Made by a program: the position numbers and the translations under genes
Shown here: positions 1-5,274 of the stretch, piece by piece
Layout of the letters: each line of letters begins with the position of its first letter
Numbering within the stretch: position 1 is the first letter of the stretch
Assembly (NCBI GenBank): GCA_910584245.1
Contig: CAJTZF010000024.1
Span: forward strand, 1 to 35,022
Direction: 5' to 3'
DNA length: 35,022 nucleotides
Origin: an uncultured Eubacterium sp.
Lineage (GTDB): Bacteria; Bacillota; Clostridia; Lachnospirales; Lachnospiraceae
Notes under the pieces: generated by a model
Told to the model about the DNA's origin: nothing
The model's database searches: none
What the model saw: the letters and a program-made list of their open reading frames with translations, nothing else

Positions 1-643
1 AAGAACCGGATAGAATCCTTTCGTTTTAGATGTCCATGCTGGCGGGGACGGCTCATGTATGCAAAATTATCTTTGAAAAAATCCTTGAGGATGAAGGGGT
101 GTTTGCGGTCAATGAACTGGCAGAGGCGGTCAAGCATTTCCGTACAGAGGAACAATGGGATAAACTTGCTGCCGTGGCAGAACTGACAGACGTAAGCGAC
201 AGCAAATCACTGATAAAGCTCGCCGGACATCTAAATTCCTTTGACTTCATTCCGGAAGTGCAGGATCAGGAGGATTTGGCAAAAACTGTGTTTATTATGG
301 TTTTGAATCTGCCATCCCGCAGATTGGCGAGGAAATGTTCGGTACGATGCAGGAGTTTGATTTGTTGAATGAGATTGCACAGTGGTATTCTGCTATGAGT
401 GACATGGAACAGATCACATTCAAGGCAGTATTGGAACATGAAAGACCAGAGAGTCTGGCAGATGCGGTGGAGATTATGGAACATCTTCCGGAGTATCAAC
501 TGGATTATAAGTCATTGCACCATGTCGTCTTCTGTGATAAAATAAATTTTAGCGGACTTATTAGCAAGCTGCTTCGCAACTTGGGATGTGGAGAAAGCAT
601 GCACTGTAATAATGATAAAATAAGCCTTGAAATATTTTTATAA
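1..643 (+). pseudogene. ArdA-like antirestriction protein remnant, frameshifted
   Basis: Two overlapping reading frames together look like one protein. The first (from 30) carries the segments NELAEAVKHF and LNSFDFIPEV. The second, read from about 270 to 641, carries YYGFESAIPQIGEEMF and LNEIAQWYSAMSDMEQ. The pattern 'LNxLA...S.M.D.E...F.A...' followed by a 'SL.DA.EI...L..Y' segment is typical of ArdA-type DNA-mimic antirestriction proteins on clostridial mobile elements, and the remnant is acidic as expected. The frame must change between about 265 and 335, and no start codon with a ribosome site is visible at the left edge, so the gene is broken and possibly truncated at both ends. The family call rests on recalled patterns, not a search; other ArdA- or YodL-like families are possible. 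Confidence 0.45.
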
Positions 644-661
644 AAAAAGAAGGTGGATACG

Positions 662-1372
662 GTGGAACCAAAGTTTTCCATGACAAGAGAAGAAAATATA
701 TTTGTAGCCAAACGCAACATTATCGATTATATATGGAAAAGTGCAAAACTGGAAGGGCTGGGTGTGACCTATCCGGATACGGAGGCAATCTTTAACGGGA
801 TGCGGGCTCCGAATGTCAAAGTAGAAGAAATCGTGGCGGTCAATAACCTGAAACACGCTTGGCAGTTCCTGCTTGACAATCTGGATGTTCCGGCAGACTA
901 TAACTATGTGTGTCATCTGAATAAAATCGTGGGCGGGGACAATCTGGTAATCAACGCAGGCTTTATCCGCAAGGTTCCGGTATCTATCGGAGGTACATCA
1001 TGGAAACCGGATATGCCAATTGAATCACAGATCAAGGAAGAAATTGCTGAAGTTCTGGAAATAGAAGAACCGACAGAGCGGGCCATCACCCATATGCTGT
1101 ATCTGATGAGAAAGCAGATGTTTCTGGACGGCAATAAGAGGACATCCATGTTAGCGGCAAACCAGATTATGATAGCGAATGGCTGCGGTATCATCAGCAT
1201 ACCGATTGAACACCAGCCGGAATTTACAAGAATGCTGGTTGACTTTTACGAGTCTGGCGACATGGAAGAAATAAAAACATTTGTATACGAGAATGGAATT
1301 GATGGGATTGATTTCCGTCAGAATGAAAGTCAGGCGGAGGGAGAGGAATCTTCCCCCACAATGATAATGTAG
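662..1372 (+). CDS. Fic-domain protein lacking the catalytic histidine
   Basis: Fic proteins usually transfer AMP from ATP to a target hydroxyl. The Fic loop is QMFLDGNKRT (residues 152-161 from this start). The anion-binding DGNKR part is intact, but the position of the invariant catalytic His (HxFx[D/E]GN) is Gln. A class II-type inhibitory helix motif, (S/T)xxxE(G/N), is present near the N-terminus as SAKLEG (residues 27-32). GTG at 662 is preferred to GTG at 653 because the ribosome site AGAAGGTGG (648-656) covers 653 and sits correctly for 662. The gene follows the broken ArdA-like gene by 18 bases and is followed by a terminator-like hairpin. Loss of the His argues against ordinary AMPylation; phosphotransfer by another chemistry or a purely regulatory role is possible. 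Confidence 0.85.
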   Translation: MEPKFSMTREENIFVAKRNIIDYIWKSAKLEGLGVTYPDTEAIFNGMRAPNVKVEEIVAVNNLKHAWQFLLDNLDVPADYNYVCHLNKIVGGDNLVINAGFIRKVPVSIGGTSWKPDMPIESQIKEEIAEVLEIEEPTERAITHMLYLMRKQMFLDGNKRTSMLAANQIMIANGCGIISIPIEHQPEFTRMLVDFYESGDMEEIKTFVYENGIDGIDFRQNESQAEGEESSPTMIM

Positions 1373-1389
1373 CATGGCAATAAGGCAGA

Positions 1390-1420
1390 ACCGTACTGTA
1401 AAAGGCAGTGCGGTTTTTTT
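1390..1420 (+). terminator. Rho-independent terminator after the Fic gene
   Basis: The arms 1390-1398 (ACCGTACTG) and 1406-1414 (CAGTGCGGT) pair over 9 bp with one G-T wobble, and a run of seven T follows (1414-1420). It lies 17 bases after the Fic stop codon and 30 bases before the next start, so it probably ends or attenuates transcription there. Confidence 0.7.
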
Positions 1421-1449
1421 GTGGCGGTTTTTTGACAGGAGGGAAAGTA

Positions 1450-1716
1450 ATGAAGAAAGCAACCATAACTGTAAATTTTGATGAGGAAAAAACAGCAGCG
1501 TTGAAACTGTATTTGGAACAGAAAGGTACATCGGTAGAGAAAGAAGTGACAAAATCATTAGAGACACTTTTCACAAAGTCGGTTCCAGCCGGAGTCCGGG
1601 AGTTTATTGCACTTCGTTCCGGAAACGTGTTAGAAAGCAGTAAGGGAAAGAGAAAACAGAAAGAATCAGAAAAATTTATAGATAGCAATCCGATAGCGGA
1701 ACAAAGTAGAAATTAG
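1450..1716 (+). CDS. Small mobile-element protein (DUF6103-like)
   Basis: This 88-residue protein begins MKKATITVNFDEEKTAALKL, preceded by the strong ribosome site AGGAGGG (1438-1444), which fixes the start at 1450 rather than further upstream. The N-terminal half is a short beta strand and helix with LEQKGTSVEKEV and VPAGVREF segments, a layout recalled from a small family (DUF6103) common in clostridial integrative elements. The C-terminus is Lys/Ser rich and likely disordered. The fold looks like a ribbon-helix-helix or plasmid-type accessory protein, but no function is known to me. It sits between the Fic gene and a gene-free structured stretch. Confidence 0.6.
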   Translation: MKKATITVNFDEEKTAALKLYLEQKGTSVEKEVTKSLETLFTKSVPAGVREFIALRSGNVLESSKGKRKQKESEKFIDSNPIAEQSRN

Positions 1717-2279
1717 GCTTTCAAAGATAAACAGGTGTGATAAAATGGACAGTACATATACTGACTGTATGAGAGGTTTCAACTCGCTGTGAGACTCCGT
1801 GTCGGCTTGTGTGCGGTTTTTATCAGATAGGCGGAAAGTTATACTGCTGTGGGATTATGGGGCAGTTTGGGACGATTTGAGAGTGAGGGGTGCAGGATGG
1901 ACTTGCTGGGAGATGGCTGTATTTTACTGGGTCGAAAATCAAGCAGGAGAAAGAGTCGGGGTTGAAAACCACCCCGGCTCGGATGACAGCGGACGGCAAT
2001 GCCGACCGCATAAAGGCGTTGTGAGGGGATGTGGCATGGAAAAATGACTGTGGGTTGGGTTTGAGATTATCAGGGCTAATCATGGGTTTGAAAGTGTAAA
2101 AAGATTAGTATTTCGCAAAGGAAGATGGGGGTTATAACAAATATTTTAATATATTGAATTATTTAAGTGAGTGAAATTAATTGTAGGATAAATTGATATA
2201 TGTTATTATTAATATAATTAGATTGTGATTTATTTAACTAATGCTTATATTAAAGTACTAAAATAAAGGAGGAAGATAT
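1717..2279. other. Gene-free stretch with strong hairpins, then AT-rich leader
   Basis: I see no convincing gene here: the longest open frame (about 1799-2047) has a GTG start without a ribosome site and an unusual Trp/Gly-rich composition. The first part has a short inverted repeat at 1750-1763 (CAGTA-CATA-TACTG) and two strong hairpins at 1957-1976 and 1989-2009, described separately. From about 2100 the sequence becomes very AT rich and leads into the TIR gene. A TATAAT at 2213-2218 could be its -10 box, but no good -35 box lies 17 bases upstream. Confidence 0.6.
1957..2009. repeat. Pair of adjacent GC-rich hairpins
   Basis: The first hairpin is CGGGGT (1957-1962) pairing with ACCCCG (1971-1976) around an 8-base loop. 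The second is GCGGaCGGC (1989-1997) pairing perfectly with GCCGaCCGC (2001-2009), apart from the facing A bases, around the loop AAT. Neither is followed by a T run, so they are not ordinary terminators. In a mobile-element setting they could be part of an oriT, a single-strand origin or a structured RNA; this is inference. Confidence 0.6.
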
Positions 2280-2684
2280 TTGAATATATTTATATCTTAC
2301 AGTTCAAAGGATTATGATATTGTAAAAGAAATTGCTGAAAAATTGAAATGTGTGGGGCATTCTGTTTGGATTGATCGTCAGCAGTTGTTATGGGGACAAG
2401 ATATTGTGTATAGTATAAAACAGGGTATAAATGATGCGGATGTTGTTCTTTCGGTTATTACCGAAAACTATAATAATTCATCGTATGCATCAGCAGAGTT
2501 AGGTGCTGTTCTATTGGGAAAGTCGAATAGAAAGCTTTTGCCTGTCGTAATTGGTGAAACAAACATACCCTTTATAATATCAGATATCGGATATATAAAA
2601 TATGATAAATTTAATTCAGATGTAGCAAATGATATTGTTTATAGGTTAGAGAATTTAGATTTTTCAAATAAAATTTATGAATGA
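2280..2684 (+). CDS. Single-domain TIR protein
   Basis: The 134-residue protein is almost entirely a TIR domain of the bacterial TIR_2 type. It begins NIFISYSSKDYDIV (strand A and box 1), continues with VWIDRQQLLWGQ, and has SYASAELGAVL, in which Glu73 is at the position of the catalytic Glu of TIR NADases. The start is TTG at 2280, eight or so bases after the ribosome site AAAGGAGGAAG (2265-2275). Bacterial TIR proteins of this kind often hydrolyse NAD or make cyclic ADP-ribose signals in phage defence, though some act on other targets. The gene overlaps the next one by 8 bases. No Thoeris ThsA, SLOG or SIR2 partner is visible. The base composition is much more AT rich than the chromosomal genes, consistent with transfer. 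Confidence 0.85.
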   Translation: MNIFISYSSKDYDIVKEIAEKLKCVGHSVWIDRQQLLWGQDIVYSIKQGINDADVVLSVITENYNNSSYASAELGAVLLGKSNRKLLPVVIGETNIPFIISDIGYIKYDKFNSDVANDIVYRLENLDFSNKIYE

Positions 2685-2931
2685 TATAGAGGACGTTAAA
2701 AAGTGGTGTGTAGTGGATGCCTTACACGGAAAAAATGATTACATTTCACGAGAAGATGAATTGTATGCGCTTACGTCAGAAGTGATTTACCGAATTATGG
2801 AATTGATTGGCAGCTATGGCGATTTATATATGGGGAAACTGGATGTAATTTGTGAAAAAACAGGGGAAAGATTAAAAGAAAATCCATTTATAGAATTGCA
2901 CGATTGTGTGTGTGATTACATAAAAGAGTGA
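2677..2931 (+). CDS. Small acidic protein coupled to the TIR gene, unknown
   Basis: This 84-residue frame starts at an ATG that overlaps the last eight bases of the TIR gene, so it is probably translated by coupling. The protein is mostly helical in appearance, with a segment YALTSEVIYRIMELIGSYGD and three or more Cys residues (in VKKWCVV, DVICEK and DCVCDY). I do not recognise the family. Its tight link to the TIR gene suggests a shared role, such as a sensor, inhibitor or adaptor, but this is inference. A terminator 69 bases downstream closes the two-gene unit. Confidence 0.6.
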   Translation: MNDIEDVKKWCVVDALHGKNDYISREDELYALTSEVIYRIMELIGSYGDLYMGKLDVICEKTGERLKENPFIELHDCVCDYIKE

Positions 2932-2999
2932 GATTACAACTTTAAGTTGATAAAGATGATTGAAAAAATGCGTATGCAGTAAGAGGGAAGTATGGATAT

Positions 3000-3033
3000 C
3001 TGATAGTGAGGACCCCCCATTATCAGTTTTTTT
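3000..3033 (+). terminator. Rho-independent terminator after the TIR unit
   Basis: The arms 3000-3008 (CTGATAGTG) and 3018-3026 (CATTATCAG) pair over 9 bp with one G-T wobble, and seven T follow (3027-3033). It marks the end of the TIR and small-protein transcription unit. Confidence 0.75.
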
Positions 3034-3150
3034 ATTGTCAAATATACCAGAGCCTAGGAGGGGATTTTTGTTGGTTCTGCTGAATAGACATTCCAGAGGA
3101 AAGTGATATAGTGTTGTGCTGAAATCCAGAACAGAAAGGGGGAGAGAAAA

Positions 3151-3357
3151 ATGCCATATACAGGAACAGCGAGAGAAAAAAGGAATAGCTGGATGCGTGG
3201 CAATGGTGTCAACAGCATGAGAGGGGAACTACGGCGTGGAATATCCATAAATAAAAAGATATTGAACCGGAAAGTCAGGCGGGCATCCAGACTGGACATA
3301 AGTCACAGTGGATATAAAAAAGTATGTTCTACATTAAAAATGGTAGATTTCACATGA
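3151..3357 (+). CDS. Small basic protein, unknown
   Basis: The 68-residue frame has a good ribosome site (AAGGGGGAG, about 3136-3144) at the right distance. The protein is strongly basic, with Arg/Lys-rich segments such as KKILNRKVRRASRLD and a C-terminal GYKKVCSTLKMVDF. This composition suggests a nucleic-acid-binding protein, and the NRKVRR...YKKV pattern resembles small conserved proteins I recall from Lachnospiraceae mobile elements, without a known function. The next possible start, with its own AGGAGG site, lies 14 bases downstream, so the two may be co-transcribed. Confidence 0.5.
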   Translation: MPYTGTAREKRNSWMRGNGVNSMRGELRRGISINKKILNRKVRRASRLDISHSGYKKVCSTLKMVDFT

Positions 3358-3429
3358 ACAGGAGGCGCAGGATGAACTCAGAAATTAAGTTTAAGGGATA
3401 TTGATACCATTATATGTTCCTATAAAATA

Positions 3430-3915
3430 ATGTTAGATACATTTTTATATGAATATTCTTATCTTGAGGCACATTGCCAGTATTTATTCTATCTGACATT
3501 AAAATATAAAGATGTTGCCGAGTTTAACAATATCTTTTTGAAGGAACAAATTTCAACAAGTATCCAGAAACTTGATTTTGAGGATTTCCCATGCATTAAA
3601 GAATCCATCGGGAGTATAACTACAATTATTGAGGATTTACAGTATAAGATTATTACTGAACAGAGTCAGGAAGGTGTTAGGGATCAAGAAGGAGAAGTAT
3701 ACAAAATTGCATCAGTTGACAATGACACGATTAAGTTACGGCGTTTTAATGGAGCAAATTCTAGATATACGATAGAGGTTTCTTTGGATACGAGATTAAA
3801 TCATTTACTATTTGCTCCCGACATAAAGAAATGGGAAGAAATTAAATATATGAAGTATGGGCAATATATTCATCAACAATTAGAAATGTTTAATTTTATA
3901 GAAATGGAAAGTTAG
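3430..3915 (+). CDS. Unknown 161-residue protein, possible frameshift at its 5' end
   Basis: I do not recognise this protein. It is rich in Tyr, Ile and Glu, with a helical N-terminal half and a C-terminal half that looks like strands (EVYKIASVDNDTIKLRRF, then RYTIEVSLDTR). ATG 3430 has no ribosome site. A strong site (AGGAGGCGCAGG, 3360-3371) instead precedes ATG 3372, which reads MNSEIKFKGY and then stops. A +1 shift near 3393 would join that start to this frame as MNSEIKF-RDIDTIICSYKIML, which reads naturally. The intact gene may therefore start at 3372 and be frameshifted, or carry programmed recoding. It may be AT-rich cargo of the island. Confidence 0.5.
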   Translation: MLDTFLYEYSYLEAHCQYLFYLTLKYKDVAEFNNIFLKEQISTSIQKLDFEDFPCIKESIGSITTIIEDLQYKIITEQSQEGVRDQEGEVYKIASVDNDTIKLRRFNGANSRYTIEVSLDTRLNHLLFAPDIKKWEEIKYMKYGQYIHQQLEMFNFIEMES

Positions 3916-4018
3916 CGGAGGGTTTTGAGGAAAAACAGCAGGCAGAAAACGAGAACATAGTCTGAAATTAAAAACAAGAATAAGAATAGGGGCTGCAACA
4001 ATTATAAAAACATAGGTC

Positions 4019-4047
4019 TTTACTTCATAACAAAATAATAGTATAAT
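4019..4047 (+). promoter_or_regulatory. Promoter of the toxin-antitoxin operon, with possible operator
   Basis: A -35 box TTTACT (4019-4024) and a perfect -10 box TATAAT (4042-4047) are separated by 17 bases. An inverted repeat TGCCA-GTAA-TGGCA (4077-4090) lies between this promoter and the antitoxin start at 4133. It could be an operator for the antitoxin or toxin-antitoxin complex, as is common in such operons; that part is inference. Confidence 0.5.
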
Positions 4048-4132
4048 TTTATGAAAAGATTGATATGAAAGACGGCTGCCAGTAATGGCACAGGAAAGAA
4101 AAATATAACAAAAATTGAAGGGAGAGAGGATA

Positions 4133-4399
4133 ATGCTGATAAAAGCATCAGCGGCACTGAGAAATGATTATGCAGCGATATCTGCACTGGCAAAAGAAAC
4201 AAAAGAACCCATATATATAACCAAAAATGGGGAAGGCGACTTAGTATTAATGAGTATCGATGCCTTTGAAAAGCGGGAACAGATGCTGCAATTAAGAGCA
4301 AAGGTACTTCAGGCAGAGCAGGAACGAATCGATGGAGAGCCGACAATCAGCGTGTCAGAGGCAAAAAAGCGTTTAAGGGAGAGAGCCAGTGAAACATAG
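4133..4399 (+). CDS. Phd/YefM-family antitoxin
   Basis: The 88-residue protein shows the Phd/YefM pattern: a start with an 'alr.dy..i..la' helix (IKASAALRNDYAAISALAKE), then the strand-turn-strand PIYITKNGEGDLVLMS and IDAFEKRE. This N-terminal part dimerises and binds DNA; the charged C-terminal helix (SEAKKRLRERA) would wrap the toxin. ATG 4133 is chosen because the ribosome site GGGAGAGAGG lies just before it; a TTG at 4115 is upstream of that site. It overlaps the toxin gene by 11 bases, the usual layout. It probably represses its own promoter. Confidence 0.85.
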   Translation: MLIKASAALRNDYAAISALAKETKEPIYITKNGEGDLVLMSIDAFEKREQMLQLRAKVLQAEQERIDGEPTISVSEAKKRLRERASET

Positions 4400-4697
4400 G
4401 GTGGAAATTTTGCCTTCCGCATGGGAGGATTTGAAAAAAATAGAAGATTATTATATCCTACAGTTTGATGTGCAGACAGCGTTGAAAGTCAGCGACCATA
4501 TTTTAGATACCATTGAATGTCTGGAGCAGTTTCCCGATTCTGGTTCGGCTACTTCGGACGATTGGCTGAATGAGCAGGGATACCGAATGGTAATCTGCAA
4601 AAAACACATTGTCATATACCGGGTTATTCATGAAACTGTATATGTATATCACATCGCAGATACGCAGACGGATTACACAAAGTTATTTTACCAGTAA
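4389..4697 (+). CDS. ParE/RelE-family toxin
   Basis: The 102-residue protein begins VKHRVEILPSAWEDLKKIEDYY, the typical first strand and helix pair of the RelE/ParE superfamily, and ends with the strand pair YRMVICKKHIVIYRV and VYVYHIADTQTDY. RelE-type members cleave mRNA on the ribosome and ParE-type members inhibit gyrase; the sequence does not settle which applies. The start is GTG 4389, inside the antitoxin gene, so translation is coupled. The pairing with a Phd-type antitoxin is common among mobile elements. Confidence 0.85.
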   Translation: MKHRVEILPSAWEDLKKIEDYYILQFDVQTALKVSDHILDTIECLEQFPDSGSATSDDWLNEQGYRMVICKKHIVIYRVIHETVYVYHIADTQTDYTKLFYQ

Positions 4698-4742
4698 ATG
4701 GTATTAACAAGCTGGCATAGAAGATTACAGGAGGGAGTAACC

Positions 4743-4943
4743 ATGATTTGTAAGGCAGAAGATGATACTTTTGCATCCGATGAGGATATATTAAACATTT
4801 CTAAAAGACTGACCAGACAAAATAAAGAAGCATACGAGGTACTTGCAAAACAAGTGAATCCCCATCGGAACCGGGTAGATACAGAAAAATCATTACCAGA
4901 AGATGCAGAGCCTAAAACAGATGTCAAAGATGTTAGTGAATGA
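4743..4943 (+). CDS. Small acidic protein following the toxin, unknown
   Basis: The 66-residue frame begins at ATG 4743, preceded by AGGAGGG; the longer frame from 4698 starts before that site and is rejected. It contains SDEDILNISKRLTRQNKEAYEVLAK, a helical pattern recalled from short proteins encoded near integrase or toxin genes in Lachnospiraceae, followed by a polar, probably disordered tail. Function is not known to me. It lies 45 bases after the toxin and may be in the same transcript. Confidence 0.6.
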   Translation: MICKAEDDTFASDEDILNISKRLTRQNKEAYEVLAKQVNPHRNRVDTEKSLPEDAEPKTDVKDVSE

Positions 4944-5009
4944 GTTTAGTAAAGGTTTTTTTCGTTCTAATCTATAAAATATGAGGACATTTTATTTATG
5001 CTAAGAGAA

Positions 5010-5030
5010 TTGCCAGACAGTGTCTGGCAA
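5010..5030. repeat. Perfect 10-bp palindrome
   Basis: TTGCCAGACA (5010-5019) and TGTCTGGCAA (5021-5030) are exact inverted copies around a single central G. No T run follows, so it is not a typical terminator. The length and lack of a loop suit a dimeric protein binding site, such as an operator or a recombinase core site. Confidence 0.7.
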
Positions 5031-5067
5031 ATTGAGCTGGTCTGTTAGAGAATGAAAAATACAAATT

Positions 5068-5175
5068 TGACCAACCCCGCCCCCACCTGACCAACTTTCC
5101 GTTTTGACCAATTCAGAGAAAGAAATCACAGGCAGAAAACAGACAAAAGAACCTGACCAATCAAAAAGTTGGTCA
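5068..5175. repeat. Five TGACCAA heptamers
   Basis: Direct copies of TGACCAA are at 5068-5074, 5088-5094, 5105-5111 and 5154-5160, and an inverted copy (TTGGTCA) is at 5169-5175. The last two form an inverted repeat with an 8-base spacer. Clustered short repeats like these resemble arm-type integrase sites or iterons; this is inference from layout. Confidence 0.7.
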
Positions 5176-5274
5176 ACCATAAATTCCACCAAGAAAAAAC
5201 AACGGAAAAACGCTGGTTTTTAGGGAAAGTTACTATATCAGCTCAAATAATTCGCAAAGCAGAGGAGGGGAAGA

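Larger units (their letters stand above)
4944..5274. other. Island/chromosome junction, gene free, repeat rich
   Basis: No gene is visible. The stretch holds a perfect palindrome (5010-5030) and five copies of TGACCAA (5068-5175), listed separately. It separates mobile-element-type genes on the left from chromosomal genes on the right, so it may be or have been an element end. I could not see a tRNA gene or an obvious target-site duplication within the window. Confidence 0.55.

Noticed and set aside
1799..2047. 82-residue open frame on the plus strand in the gene-free stretch
   Set aside because: It starts at GTG with no ribosome site, is odd in composition (rich in Trp and Gly), and its end is shaped by the two GC-rich hairpins.
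2193..2218. TTGATA and TATAAT before the TIR gene as a promoter
   Set aside because: The spacing is only 14 bases, too short for a normal sigma-A promoter; the TATAAT alone is noted but not called.
2280..2931. Thoeris system
   Set aside because: The TIR protein could be ThsB-like, but no ThsA (SIR2 or membrane plus SLOG) gene is near, so the name is not justified.
3054..3299. 81-residue minus-strand frame opposite the small basic protein
   Set aside because: It is a shadow of the plus-strand gene at 3151, which has a good ribosome site; the minus frame has none that I can see.
1..5274. CRISPR array or integrase in the accessory part
   Set aside because: No regular repeat-spacer pattern and no integrase, transposase or relaxase frame is present; the TGACCAA copies are too short and unevenly spaced for CRISPR.
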